64,000 bases of DNA from Patiria pectinifera (Eukaryota > Echinodermata > Asteroidea > Valvatida > Asterinidae). Both the position numbers and the translations under genes were made by a program. Positions within the stretch are counted from its first letter, which is position 1. Each line of letters begins with the position of its first letter. Under the pieces are notes generated by a model. The model searched no databases and was not told the origin of the DNA. It saw nothing but the letters and a program-made list of their open reading frames with translations. Location of the stretch: contig CM057136.1 of assembly GCA_029964075.1 (NCBI GenBank), positions 1,736,001-1,800,000 on the forward strand, read 5' to 3'. Positions 47,778-59,967 of this stretch are shown here, piece by piece.

Positions 47778-48781
47778 CAGAGTTGTAATGACTCGAGTCA
47801 ATGACTCGACTCGAGTCCGACTCGAGTCACTTTTTTTGGCGACTCGACTCGACTCGAGTCCCGACGGGTAAATGACTCGACTCGACTCGAGTCACTGCGA
47901 GCAAATGACTCGACTCGACTCGAGTCCCTCATCAGAATGACTCGACTCGACTCGAGGAAGGCTAATAAGACTCGAGTCCCAAAAAATAAAAGCAAAACTT
48001 ATTTGCGAAAAATATTTGCAATGACTTACGCCGCGCCGTTCGCGTTGCCAGTTTTTGTTCACGTCACGTTAATGTTCGCGAATAATGTACGTTCATATAC
48101 AGCGGCCGTCTGTTTTCCTTCCTCCATAATGATACAACAAACATACACCGTGTCGCGGACTCCCACCTTGTGGTTCTATAGCATGTAATGCTAAACCCGG
48201 AACCAGACTTAAAACGCATTTCTCAATCCGTGGTTTCATCATTGGTTTCGGGCGATTTTGAAGTTCTTGGTGGAACGCTGGCTAAATTTATGTCCCGATT
48301 TCACAAAACAAATGGATACGGACGGGCCCCCCTTTAAATAATCAGAAACAGTTTTGTATAATGCAATTAGGTTTTGACGTTGTCAGCGATCAGCGAACAA
48401 CAAAATCTAGACCCGAAGCCAAACCAGTTATAAGACCGAAGTTTCACATCTTCTTATCTGTGATGCAATGGAAACTGTTGGTTGGGTACCATACAGCATA
48501 CTTTATGTCTTTGGATTTTCGTAATAGACTGGTGCCTTGTATTTCTCTCTTGTGTGTGTTGCTTTTTATTGTAATTTATTATATAGTGTTCAAATATTTG
48601 TGACTCGAATTGACTCGAGCTAAATACTTGACTCGACTCGACTCGACTCGACCACACTCTGTGACTCGACTCGACTCGACTCGACCTTGTTGACCTAATG
48701 ACTCGACTCGACTCGAGTCACTTCTTTAAAATGACTCGACTCGACTCGAGTCACAAAAATCAGTGACTCGTTACAACTCTG
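47778..48781. mobile_element. hAT MITE with GACTCGA repeats, complete
   Basis: The ends CAGAGTTGTAATGA and TCGTTACAACTCTG are inverted. GTGCTGGG is duplicated at 47,770-47,777 and 48,782-48,789, an 8-bp duplication as in hAT elements. Sub-terminal CGACTCGACTCGAGTC-type repeats fill about 150 bp on each side. No transposase. It sits in the left arm of the 4.7 kb element; the right arm holds the unoccupied site (51,056-51,063, one base different). Confidence 0.9.
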
Positions 48782-48999
48782 GTGCTGGGTCGGAGTTTAA
48801 AAAGGCTAAAGATAATGAAAACTTACAAAACGGTTTTTTTCCCGGTCCATTTCCCTTGTTTTTTGATGCTTTGACAGACACTTTGACACTTGTTAATATA
48901 TTCATACATGGAAGTGCATGTTATTTTCACTCTTTTGTGGGTGTGGCCTAAATATTTAAACCAAGGTGTGAATAATTGCATTCTGGATGAAACGAGGAA

Positions 49000-50837
49000 A
49001 ATGTTTGATTTTGCAGGTAAAACACAGAGTCAGCATTGTTAAATAATGATTATTGTGCATTGTTACTTTCATTTTTAATCATTTTATATGAGTCAACAAA
49101 ATAAATTGGTCTGATGTTTTGAAATAGGCACGTATTTTCTGTGGTAAATAACTGTGATACTATACTCTGGGGTCTGTGTAGGCCTACATGTACAGCGTTT
49201 ATAATGTAAATGAAAACGTTGATGAAGGGCAAAAACCCAAATTTGATTTACATCACTCCGATGCAAATTCCATCGTTTCAATAGTTTTGGTGCAGTGCCT
49301 GCTGGCAGGGGCCACGGAACTGGGGGGGGGGGGGGGACACTCAGATTTTTCCAGGTCATCAAAAGTGCCCCTCTCGTGGTTATAAATGTACCCCATCGAT
49401 ATGAACAACAAAACTGCCCCTCCAACGCATTAGCATAATTGCACTATAGCAAATAAAGCAGTCACTGAACTGGCCATCAAAAGCAACAATGCCCCTCTCA
49501 CGATACAAAAAATTGGTCTCTCTACATAACTTTAGTCAAATTCATGGGGGGACACACAGAGGTTACTGGCAGGGGCGGAGGACGTATAATGTGCCGTGTG
49601 CCGAAGGTTCAAGGGCGGATCCAAGAGGATGAGGGGCAATGGGCCCATGCCTCCCCCCACAATAACGAACCCAATTGTATTTTAAGTGATAATAAAATAC
49701 AGTAACGAACCCAATTGTATTTTTAGTGATGTCACAAAAAGGCAGCCACTACGTACACCATCTTTTTCTAAAAACAAATTGGCTACAAGTTCAGAAATTG
49801 CCTCAGATCTCACCACAGAGCATCTAGAATCCATTTTATTCCGGGCCCTTAAGCGGCCCCTGATCCCAACGTGCCGAAATTTTGTGGACCCACTTATTGG
49901 GGGACCAATATAATAAAAGAAAAAATAATTTTCAGATCGGCCTTTGCGGAGGCCGAAGAGCTCTCACTTTCACACCGACTGAAGGTGCCCCATTTTCTAA
50001 GCAGTTGCCCCTTTAAGTTGACGTCACCACGTTATGGGGAAGTTTCTTTTTTATTTTTATGCAAATTTTAGGAATGAGATATGTCGACTTCCTGCTGTCC
50101 TTCCAGTTTTCTGTCCCTACAAATACATCCTAGCAACAAGTGTTTGTCCCCATCACTACAGAACAAAAAACGGTGCATTTAAACGCACCCGGGAGCAAAG
50201 GGAGAAAGTATAGGGGTAATGGTACCCAACAAGTCAGTAGAAATTCGACCTGACGAGGAAAACGCTACATGTATTTAGTTAAATATTTCTATCGGAACAG
50301 AAGAGAACAGAAAGGAAGAAGGGACGTATTAAAGTGGCAGGTGTATTACATTCGTGTGAGTACACAGCGTTTATAAATACAATATTATTAAAACTCAAAA
50401 TGGCATTTACAAGAAAAATGTATGGGGCAAGCACGCAAAAGAGGGATTATTGGAGTTGAGGAAAGATCCACAGGTGAACATCATATGGAGAAGAAATGAC
50501 CGGCAACGAACAAAAGAGATTTGTTTGGGCGAGGATAAACGAAATGGGGTGGGGGTTGAGAGAGATATCAGGCTGGGGGACAAAGAGAGTGGCAAGAAGT
50601 GGGATCATAGGAGACTTAAAAATTGGGTATTTTTTCCCCCTGTGCCCCCTCCTTCCCGACCCCCTACCATCCATTCTCACCCAAGCATAATACCCTATGT
50701 ATCTCCCCCTCCTTACTCTTTATCTCTCTCATATGTTTCTCCATCCATCCTTACATGCCCGTGTGTCCCCCATGGCACGTGTTTCTTTATATACATACCA
50801 GTACCACTGTCATTTGTCAGCAAAATTACAAATTGAC
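49000..50837. other. Interior of the 4.7 kb element
   Basis: No transposase or other conserved protein recognised. Contents are a G-run near 49,322, a CGGATCCAAG-family repeat at about 49,612-49,912, a short direct repeat AACGAACCCAATTGTATTTT (49,664 and 49,702), and a Pro/Ser-rich low-complexity stretch near 50,630-50,800. Confidence 0.5.
49612..49912 (+). repeat. CGGATCCAG-family MITE copy
   Basis: It begins GGCGGATCCAAG and later carries CACAGAGCATCTAGAATCC and GGGCCCTTAAGCGGCCCC, matching 38,750-38,850 and 54,520-54,600. Confidence 0.6.
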
Positions 50838-52006
50838 CTCGTTTGAATCAGAGTACTCTTAATCACACCCTGATTTACATATTTAGGCCACGCCCACAAA
50901 AGGGTAAAATAACAAGTGTTATAACGTAAGAATGTTTTATCTTGTGCCCAAATGTATTTTAAAGCATAACTGAACAGGGGAAAAGGTGCAAAAAAAACCT
51001 GTTCTTGTAAGTTTTAAAGTGTTTACTATCCGTACCCTTTTTTATAAGCTCCGACTCCAGCACGTGTAATCTAATGTACATGTTCTGCTAACCTGGTCAA
51101 TAGCCTATTTGTTTCGGGAAATAGACATTTGATGAGAACATTGTGCTTTTTTTTTTTAGAAATGGGTACAAAATAGCCAAAATGCATCGGCAAACATGCC
51201 AGGAAAATTTGACAGAATTAATAGAATGCGTTGCGATGATATAAACGAAAATATGCTTGGAGGGGGTGTCGGCCCCACCCCCCTCCATGCTATTGGCATT
51301 GCTCTTAAGTTAATTAGTCTGATCTTAAATTACTCGTAAGTTACATTTTTATTTTCTTCAAGCATTAAAGCACTTATAAAAACCGGTTTACAATTTTCCA
51401 TATCGTGGCGTTGCAACTGTATCAGCGAAAAGGAATGGGAGGGGGTTATAGCCACGCCCCCTCCTATACAGTTTGTTCATGTCTGGCTGGCACCTTCCAC
51501 CACTGAACATGTCTGGCAGTGACCATTCATGATACCTCTCCCATTGGGACTAGGCCCAACATTTTCCAGTAGGTTTCATTGGGTTAACTCACCAGCTGAT
51601 CTAGCTCAATTTTGTGGCCCCTTTCTCATGGCCCTCCTGACCATACCCACCACAGTGTGCCCGGCAGACGTCCATTTCCTTACATTGGTATGCATGTGGA
51701 TCATTGCTGCATACATACAAATTGGTTAACTTTCCAGCTAGGCTGACCCCCCCCCCCCTGGCTCCCGGTCTATAATGAGCACCACCCCCAAAACCACACA
51801 TGGACGATTGAACCAAGGCACTAGATCGGGTCCAACTGATTGCATACAAATAGTGGCGGCGTGTGGTCGCTGTTCGCGCTGTATTTTTAATGCACTGCAT
51901 GCATAGACATATTATGACTGCATTCATAGCGCTAGCGAAGATATCGTTTACCGCGCTACGGCCGGATGAATAACAACTAGCGCCTTGACCAAGGCTACCT
52001 TCATAA

Positions 52007-52747
52007 CTGCATACCACAGCCGCCAGTCAATTATCTTTCCAGCGCACTTGTCTGGCAACTGTCAGGACATTGTCTGGCACGTGGCTTTTTGTTGTATTGC
52101 TATGAATAGGGTCTTGCGTAGTGCGGGAAAGTACCTGCTGCCCAAAGGGCAGCAGTTGACGAGTTGTTGCAAAGTTTGTTTGTAAACGCTGCGCAGGGTT
52201 AATTAGCGCAAGCAGACTTTTGACCAGCCTGGCAGCTCATGCACGATGTCGATATCGCTGTAGTGTGTGGTCCGACGTTACCGTTTTCTCTGACTTTTGT
52301 CTTGACTATCCAAATTGTGTGCGTTAAATAGTATTTTTGACATGTCTGGGATGTTTTTCTTTATTTATCGACATGGCTTCTTGAAGTAAAACAATCACAC
52401 CACAAATATGATATGAGAGATCAAACTAAAGAAAAAAGTATAGACTAAAATACATAATTTTGAAGTTAATCGTGTGCTACTTCATTCAATTTGTTTTGTG
52501 ATCATGAATGCACCCGCCATCAGTAGTACCGATCGATAATAGCGAGGCAGCGACATGCAAATGGGGGGACTCAAATGCGTCCCTGTAACAGCGGGCAAGA
52601 TAGAGGGCCCCCTTTCTTAATGTTAATTGACGTTGCAAGTACTCTGAGTTGCGGAAAAGACCCATTACTATTTTTTTCTTTTTCTTTTTATTAAAATGGG
52701 ATTCGGTACAAAACCTGTTCTCAAAACAATCGCACATTTTTCCTCAG
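52007..52747. other. Non-coding sequence upstream of the F5/8C exons, copy B
   Basis: Collinear with 14,063-14,801. No upstream exon recognised. Confidence 0.5.
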
Positions 52748-52876
52748 GTGACTCTTCTTGCTCTGTGGAGGGACCTCTCGGGATGGAAGATGGTCGCATC
52801 CGGGATGAACGCATCACAGCTTCGTATTTTTTTTCCCCTAACCACGCCCCATCCAGGGCCAGGCTTAATATTCAAG
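52748..52876 (+). CDS. F5/8C exon 1, copy B
   Basis: 129 bases, the same length and phase as in copy A. TASYFFSPNHAPSRARLN replaces TASSFWTRSHAPSRARLN, so changes are substitutions that keep the frame. Confidence 0.85.
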
Positions 52877-55800
52877 GTAAGCATTTGTATTTGAGACTAA
52901 CCACGTTATAATTCGAACAGCCATTTAGAAGAAAAGACAGTTGTTTAACCCTAAAAAAGCCGGGCGGAATCCGCCCCCTCCCCCTCGACTTTTCCGCGAT
53001 AGCCTTGAAAAAAAAATTGCGACCCGAGCTGTTCTGACTATTTAGCTGCGAGCCTTGCGCATCTTTCGATACCAAAAACATTAAAAAAGAATTCCGACGC
53101 AAACTGAATTTCCCCATGAACGCAGTGTACACAAGGCATTCGTGCATGAATAATTAAATAGCCATAATTCCAAAATCGTCACTCGATGGCCAACATATTA
53201 GGCCCCCCCCCGGCAGAGAGATGGTCAAAATATAAACCTGCACCCGATTTCATCAAACTCTTCGTAACTTACGATGTATCACAGCGCTGCGACGCGTTGT
53301 ATCTCTACGATGCGTTGCAGCTGTGACGCGTCCTGCGATCCATTTCACAAAACACGTCGTAAGTGCGACGCGTCGTAGGTGTATTTATAGCACAATTTGA
53401 TGACTGTTTTATGTCTTTAGTCAGCGTACAGTAAATAGTTTTCTGATATTCAACAATCAGTTGTCGGATCTCCGCCCAAAATTTGTTCAAACGTCAAATA
53501 AAATGGCGGCCGTGTGATGCAATTTTAAAGGAAAACAAGCTCTCAGTGGACTGTATAGCTACTTTGGAATTGTAACTGCAATATTCCAGGTTATTTCATA
53601 ATTATTCTATGAATTTTCTATTTACAACTTTACACACACTGCCTCGGTATTATAATCTCGTTTATGTGATGATTAAGGCATAAAACTGGCTAAGAAAAGG
53701 ACTCTTCTTATTTGGCAATGACAACTTGAATACAACGCATTCAACACATCGCAAGTTTAATGGATGATACGACGCAACGCGAATCGCGACGTGTTACACG
53801 TCGTAACTTGAGTTGCGACGCGTCGCATCGTTTAGTTTAATCGGGTACTGGCCCTTTTAACTAAGGTGTATTATTTGGCCTGAAATTCATGAAATTATTA
53901 TGTTGTTAGGGTTGTTTCTTTATACTCTTTCAAATGTCTTGAAAGGAAACTAACCTAATGTCTTACCGTTCTTGAGAAAAGACGGATGAATATATGTTTA
54001 CATCGCACGCGGTGGACTTTTGTGGCATACATATACGTATTTCCCGCCGTTTCCATTCAATGTACATTACACGTCGTGTGTGCGTCACATAATACACACA
54101 ACACCAACACAAATGTTGTTTCTTGCACGTCCGCATTATGTATAAGCGCCCGAGTATTTCCGAGTACAATATATGTTTAATTGACTGCTAATTGCTTACA
54201 AATTGCGTACAAATAACGACTTTAAAAGGGATATTTCTATTATCACCATTGTACACAACCCTTTTTTACGAATGGAAGAGGCACACAGATCATCGTTCAT
54301 GATCTTCTCGGGGCCCCCTCCGCTCCCCCCCCCCTCCTTGGTGACGACTCAAATCCATGGCTCAAGCTAAAGAGGGCAAAACTCGAAAGAGTGTCAAGCT
54401 TCAGTTTGATGTAATATTTGTGATGTAATACATCAACTTTGATGACCCCCAACCCCCTCCCTCCCTCATCTTCCTAAACACGAGCCAGTACATCATAAAA
54501 AGTCAGGGGAAAGTGGTCAGAAAATCCTTCAGATTGCACCACAGAGCATCTAAAATCCACAAAAAATTCGGGGCCCTCAGGCGGCCCGGGATCCCACGCC
54601 TTCAGGGCTTCGCGCTCCCTGCTCGCATATAAAAAGCAATCCACTTTAGGATTTAAGGAACCCCCACGCAGGGATCAGGGAATGGGCCTGAACAAGGTAT
54701 GACCACAGGCACTGGGCGTGTACACGCAGTTTTGCGACGAGCATGTCCAAAACGTTTTCAATACGATAGGGCCAGTTTTTACGATTTTCTTTAATTTGAA
54801 GTTGAACTTATCCCACTGAAAAATTAATTCCATTCAAAGTAATCACCATATTAAACCATTATGATACATGATGTGGGGGAATTAGAAATGGATTTAAGGG
54901 ATCTTTTGGGGCGGAAATTATCAAATATTTTGTGTGACGTTCGTCGGCAAATTTCGTGATTCGACAGCCCCCCCCCCCTTTCAAAATGGCCAAAAACGCC
55001 CATGGACGATACGCTAGTCAACTTAGTCGTCTAGCGTTGGGTCAAACAAAGACTATTGGCAAAGATTGTTAAACATACCTCGGAGTCCAAATTTGAGCCA
55101 GATCTTCTGCAATATGGCTATTCGTTGAATGCAGTAAGAAATCTTAGGTTTTTTGTTGTTGTACAGGATACGCTGGAGGGTGGTATTACGATGTTAACAC
55201 TGATGATATCAGTCCATGGATACAGGTTGACTTCGTTGGCACAGTCACCATCACTGGTTTGATCACCCAGGGGCGCAGAGATTTAAAGTTTTGGGTGACG
55301 GAGTACCAAGTGACGTACAGCGATGACGGTCAGTCCTGGCATCCCGTGACTGATGCAGACGGCACACCAATAGAGGTATATAGTCAGGTTGCATACGGTT
55401 ATAATCGTGACCGACTGGTCCAAAGCACCAAATTTGGCAGATAGATTATTATAGCCCTAAAGAAGATATTTAGAAGAGGTAACCCCTGAAACTCTTTTGG
55501 GAAGAGTGCCTTATTTGCATAAAGCGTTAATCCCTGTTGTGTAATATTTATTCCCATATTTGGGTAGATCTTTATTTTTGTTATTTTTGAAAAGTATATT
55601 TTGGGGATTTTACTTACATATCCTTACTTAGATAATATTTTCTAAAGAATATCGGAGACTTGAAGGTTATGAGGACATAATAAAGATCCAAAATGGCTAC
55701 CATTATACCCTAACGTTGCGCGTATTTCCTTTTCCCTCAGATATCATCAAGTAGTTTTGCCAAACCTCAGTATTGATGAGCTTCAAATTCACAATGTTAC

Positions 55801-57586
55801 TTAATGACATAGTTATCCTAACAAAAATAAATGAGAAATCATGTGAAACATTAATCATCTTGATATTTAGCCCACGAAAAACAAAAAAGGGGGAAAATGA
55901 GGTGTCCGTAAATTGGGCTAAAAATTTCGAAGCCCATCGTGGGGGATTTGATCAAGCTCCCCGTTTTTGTTTTCTGGGCTAAATATCACAATGTTATCAT
56001 TGTCCACATGATTTTCCATGAAGTTTTAATCGAGTAACTGTGCCAGTAAGCAACTTGGTGAATTTGAATCTCATCAATACTATTTGGCAAGACTACTTGA
56101 TGATATCAGTTCTGGAGACAAGGTTAATGAGCGAGGGTATAATAGTAGCCATTTTTCATCGTGACTATGTCCTCATAATTATCCAGTCAGTCTAAAATGC
56201 TTTAGAAAATGACATTGAAGTAAGGATGTGTAAGTGGAATCCCAAAGTATACTTTTCAATAAATACAGTTAAAAATGTACTCTAATATGGGAATAAATGT
56301 ATTACACGGTAGGGATTAACGATTTATGCAAATTAGGCACACTTCCCAAAAGAATTTCAGGTGCCGCCACTTCTAAATATCTTCTCTGGGGCTATAACAG
56401 CATATCTGCCAAATTGGGTGCTTTGGACCAGTCCGTCACGATCTTGTCAAAAATTTGGTCTAAGCCTTCTGACTAATAGAAATGTTTAATATATATCAAA
56501 ATGTCAAAAGTCGTTTTGCTGACTATTGTTACGACATAATCAGTAGCATAGTCAGCTTTTGATGTGAAGGGGGGGGGGGGGCAACCGCACATCCACAGCG
56601 AAATGTGGTTTTTTTCCGACACTTGGCCTCCGTCAAATCAAAAAGCCGGGGCAGGAGCATCTTCCAAATGGGGGCGCTCTTTAAAACCATTATTATGCAT
56701 ACTGGAAAATAAATTATGTGCCGATTTTCACGGCGCATAGTAATACTTTTTTTTGGCTGATATTCTACTCAAATATGGGAATAAATATATAACACGGTAT
56801 TGATTAAGGATTTATGCAAATTAGGCACCCTTCCCAAAAGAATTTCAGGTGTCACCCCTTCTAAATATCTTCTCTAAGGCTACAACACCATATCTAACAA
56901 GTTTGGTGCTTTGGACCAGTTGGGTCACGATCTTGTCAAAAATTGGTATGAGCCTTCTGACTAATAGAAATGTTTCAAGGTATCAAAATATCAAAAGTCG
57001 TTTTGCTGACTATTGTTACGACATAATTAGTAGCGTCTCCAGCTTTTGATGTGAGGGGGGCAACCGCACATCCACAGCGAAATGTAGACATGATTTTTTT
57101 TCTTCCGACACTTGGCCTCCGTAAAATCAAAACGCGGGGGGAGGACCATCTTCCAAATGGGGGCGCTCTTCAAAACCATTATTATGCATACTGGAAAATA
57201 AATCATGTGCCGATTTTCACGGCACATTGCATTGCCTCTTTTTTAGCTGGTTTTCTGTTTTTGGGTTGATGTCAGAACTCTCTTAACATTTATGAAAATA
57301 CTTACTGAGCAAAATATCTTTCAAAACTCATCCGGGGTGGGGCACGGTGCCCCTGCCCCTCCCCTGCCCCCTCTGGATATACCACGGGACATAATGAATC
57401 AATTCGAATGTCTACAACCTGAACACACCATTCTTCTTTTTTGAACAGTTCCCTGGTAACAAGGACAGCAACACCCTGGTAACTACTCTCCTGCCGTTTG
57501 CCTTGCGCACCAGAATCCTGCGCATTTACCCCACTGCATGGCAAGGGGGCTGCAGCATGAGGTTTGAAGTGATTGGCTGCTATTAA
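52748..57586 (+). CDS. F5/8 type C (discoidin) domain gene, copy B, three exons
   Basis: Exons 52,748-52,876, 55,167-55,375 and 57,449-57,586 encode a complete F5/8C domain of about 157 residues at the C-terminus of a protein, ending in TAA. All acceptors (CCTCAG, TGTACAG, GAACAG) and donors (GTAAGC, GTATAT) are present and phases agree (1, 1, 0). Hallmarks are GMEDGRIRDERITAS, PSRARLN, WIQVDF, ITGLITQGR, WVTEYQVTYSDDGQSW, FPGNKDSNT, RILRIYP and CSMRFEVIGCY, with Cys near both ends. The likely role is secreted or surface carbohydrate or lipid binding. The 5' exon is not identified; 31,013-31,196 is phase-compatible but 21 kb away. WNNH of copy A reads WQGG here, an unusual change in that spike region. 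Confidence 0.85.
53250..53857. repeat. GACGCG-rich inverted-repeat element in intron 1, copy B
   Basis: The left part (ACCCGATTTCATCAAAC, then CGACGCGT words) and the right part near 53,755-53,850 (GCGACGCGTCGCATCG, then AATCGGGTAC) are loosely inverted, suggesting a MITE with diverged ends. Confidence 0.45.
54264..54602 (+). mobile_element. CGGATCCAG-family insertion, present in B and absent in A
   Basis: In copy A the flanks are joined as ACAACCCTTCAGGGC (about 16,276-16,290). Here about 338 bp lie between ACAACCCTT and TTCAGGGC. It contains CACAGAGCATCTAAAATCC and GGGCCCTCAGGCGGCCC. Confidence 0.75.
55167..55375 (+). CDS. F5/8C exon 2, copy B
   Basis: 209 bases between TTGTTGTTGTACAG and GTATATAG, one codon longer than in copy A, frame open throughout. 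Confidence 0.85.
55405..56450. mobile_element. Foldback element in F5/8C intron 2, copy B
   Basis: Same element as 17,083-18,050. Here the outer right arm is better kept: GGTGCTTTGGACCAGTC pairs with GACTGGTCCAAAGCACC just after the exon 2 donor, so pairing starts about 30 bases into the intron. Confidence 0.75.
56278..57250 (+). repeat. Tandem duplication of about 486 bp in intron 2, copy B
   Basis: Two adjacent copies run from AATATGGGAATAAAT (56,285 and 56,773) to the TTTGGCTG/TTTAGCTGG end. Copy A has a single copy (about 17,905-18,370). Confidence 0.8.
57449..57586 (+). CDS. F5/8C exon 3, copy B
   Basis: 138 bases after TTTTTTGAACAG: FPGNKDSNTLVTTLL to CSMRFEVIGCY and TAA. Confidence 0.85.
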   Translation, partial: FPGNKDSNTLVTTLLPFALRTRILRIYPTAWQGGCSMRFEVIGCY

Positions 57587-58712
57587 GTCAGCCTCATTAC
57601 ATTGCCGACGAGTGAGTCAAGTGATTTCAACGTCAAAAGGTATAGCTCTGTCGTAGACCAAAACGAAAATATTCATGCTTGTAAATACCGGTTCTATTCA
57701 AGAATAATTCGGTAGTTTGAATGAAATTTGATGAATATTATTAGTTATTTTTATTTTTATTTCAAATTTATGAATCTATATTACTGATGCATTTAAAATG
57801 CATACTGGTTAGTCGTTAGTCAGTGTGTACGTATATATAATTAGCTGATTGGTAAGACTTAGAGTGAAAACAAACCCTGGGAGTACACTTTAAAATGAAA
57901 GGCAAATCTCCAGAACAATCTTGACCGTCCTAGAGCAAGCTTGCTTTTTCCTGTGTACTTTAAGGACTTAAAATAACTTTAGAACATGACAACGAATGCG
58001 AGAAATGTTATGTACGAATTTAAGAAAGAATTATCGTCGTAATAAAAAAGAAGAAGAATTATTATGTGTTAGTTGCTAGTAGGTACGGTGTTTTTACAAA
58101 GAATTAGTATGGGAGAAATTATTATCCTGAAATTTTGTAATTCGGAAAAAAAGCATTTGAGAAACACTCGCTCTATTTATTTCATATTAAGCCCAAATCT
58201 GGGGGCGGATGCAGCCCCTGAGCTTCTGATAATGTTATGATACCAGTAAAATGGGGCCCAAAGAAAAGAAAAAGAATTCTAAAGTTCCTATATTCTCAAA
58301 TAGTGTTATAGAGTGGCGGGGAAAGCATCGTAGATTTCACAATTTTCAGGGCGGAGGGGCTGGGTGGGGCATGCCCCGGACCCCCAGCATTCACTATGCT
58401 ATATCCGCCCAAGAAGCCTTTGTATTAGAAAATGTATATGTCAAAAGACCTTTATCAAGGGTACACCATCTTGAAAATCAAAGCGAGGCATAACGCAAAC
58501 AAACATGGCGGCGTAACTATTGTGTGCGGTGAACGATTGACTCTCGCAATGTTACAGCAGATTGACACTCTTATAAATGGATAGATAGCTCAATTGCCCC
58601 CATCAGCATAGGTATGTCACGTCTTATTGTATTTTGAAGAAGGATCCGATAAATATAAAGCACAAAAAAAGTGGCCAGTCTGAAGTTTCCATGACTGAAG
58701 ATAATATGCGAA
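57587..58712. other. 3' flank of F5/8C copy B
   Basis: Collinear with copy A, except for about 140 bp extra near 58,073-58,213 that ends in GGGGGCGGATGCAG. No exon recognised. Confidence 0.45.
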
Positions 58713-58714
58713 TA

Positions 58715-59156
58715 CAGTATGAGTAAAAAAAAAAAGAAACCCAAATGTCGGGACCATTGTTTTAGTGAAGTTCTGCATGTAGCACTTTCAAAATCTAAGA
58801 TATGAAAGCTGAACTCATGAGCTTTTTTTTTTAGTACAAGAATCATTCGAATTGCAAACAGGTGAGTATTCTTTCGTCAAAACGAAAAAAATCACATAGG
58901 GATGTATGTGAATTGTTTTCGGTTTGCTGAAAGAACGCACACCTTTTGTGTGATCCATGGACAGAACTTTAAAACAGTGGTTGTGTTTAAAATTCCGTAA
59001 CTTAAAAAGCAAATAAGTGATTTGAATGATTCTTGTACTAAAAAAAGCTCATGAATTGAGATTTTATATCCTAGATTTTGAAAGTGCTATATGCAGAACT
59101 TCAATAGAACAATGGTCCCGACACTTTGGTTTCGTGTGTTTTTTTTACTCACCATG
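58715..59156. mobile_element. Mariner-like MITE, copy B
   Basis: The paralogue of 19,676-20,111, with mutated ends (CAGTATGAG, CTCACCATG). The internal inverted repeats, including AATGTCGGGACCATTG, remain. Confidence 0.75.
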
Positions 59157-59390
59157 TTTAGCACCGCCGTCAGATCAGAGAAACGATGAAGACTTTTTTT
59201 TTCACTTTTCTATCAGAGGCTTTTTCTGAGCTGAACATGCATCTTCAATAGAACAATGGTCCCGACATTTTGGTTTCGTGGTTTTTTTTTACTCACCCTG
59301 TATAGCACCGCCGTCAGATCAGAGAAACGATAAAGACTTTTTTTTCATTTTTCTATCCGAGGCTTTTTCTGAGCTGAACATGCATCTGTT
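59100..59390 (+). repeat. Tandem duplication of about 145 bp, copy B only
   Basis: The block from CTTCAATAGAACAATGGTCC to GAGCTGAACATGCATCT occurs twice in a row (from 59,099 and from 59,245). Copy A has one. Confidence 0.8.
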
Positions 59391-59922
59391 TTATTTTTCG
59401 TGTTGTCAATAAGTAGAGAAAGTGAATATGCTTTATTGTGACTTTTAATGTAGCCGATAAATGTGCATGTACAATTATGCCAACCTGCGCTTTAAAGGTG
59501 GCACATATATGTTCATTCATTGAATGCGTTATCATATATTATCTTTAAGCAAACCTGTATCCTCGATCCTGATTGGTCGATCCATGGCAACAACAGTATG
59601 ATATGAGGCTGTATTGCACGGTCCATATCGCACCCTGCGTATTGCGTTATTCCAAAATGCGAGCATAGATATAGAATAGTCTTTTTATTCTGTATCTATG
59701 GATGCGAGCGACATTCTAGCTGCATGCGCTAAACCGCTAAGAGGTTCGTGTAAAGCGATGGTCCAAATTTACTGCGCGTCATGTTTGCTTGAAGATAAAT
59801 TCTTCGAAATGCCCGCGCAGTACGCTGTGAATAGCCATTCAGCGTCATTTACGTCATCATCATCACATCCAGGGGTTAGTGTAAGGAACGAGCATGTGCC
59901 CCTGGAGTCGAGGCTGGTGGGA

Positions 59923-59967
59923 CCATTGATCTCCATATACACAGTCTGTGTATATGAAGATCAATGG
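59923..59967. repeat. Near-perfect hairpin, 22 bp arms
   Basis: CCATTGATCTCCATATACAC at 59,923-59,942 and two more bases pair with 59,946-59,967 around a single-base centre, with one mismatch. Confidence 0.9.

Larger units (their letters stand above)
47074..51771. mobile_element. 4.7 kb element with about 0.93 kb terminal inverted repeats, unclassified
   Basis: The ends AGAGCGGGAGCC and GGCTCCCGGTCT are inverted. ATAAT is duplicated at 47,069-47,073 and 51,772-51,776, and occurs once in the empty paralogue (13,827-13,831). The right arm 50,838-51,771 matches the left arm 47,074 to about 48,998 once the hAT MITE is set aside. Landmarks are GCCAGACATG, GGGGGCGTGGCTATAACC and GGGCGTGGCCTAAATAT-type words in both arms. 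About 1.8 kb of interior shows no transposase. The superfamily is unknown: five-base duplication with AG ends and long arms is not a textbook set. Polinton derivation is conceivable, but those make six-base duplications and no such gene is visible. Confidence 0.85.
46572..51997. mobile_element. Foldback element (Mutator-like), copy B, split by a 4.7 kb insertion
   Basis: The parts 46,572-47,073 and 51,777-51,997 together equal the 725-bp element at 13,329-14,053. The right flank CCTTCATAA (51,998-52,006) is kept. The left flank is the array sequence TGGTTCTACAAT instead of CCTTCATAA, so the left side was rearranged. Confidence 0.85.

Noticed and set aside
47778-48781. Open frames rich in Asp/Ser/Arg in the GACTCGA repeats
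   Set aside because: Simple-sequence frames inside a MITE.
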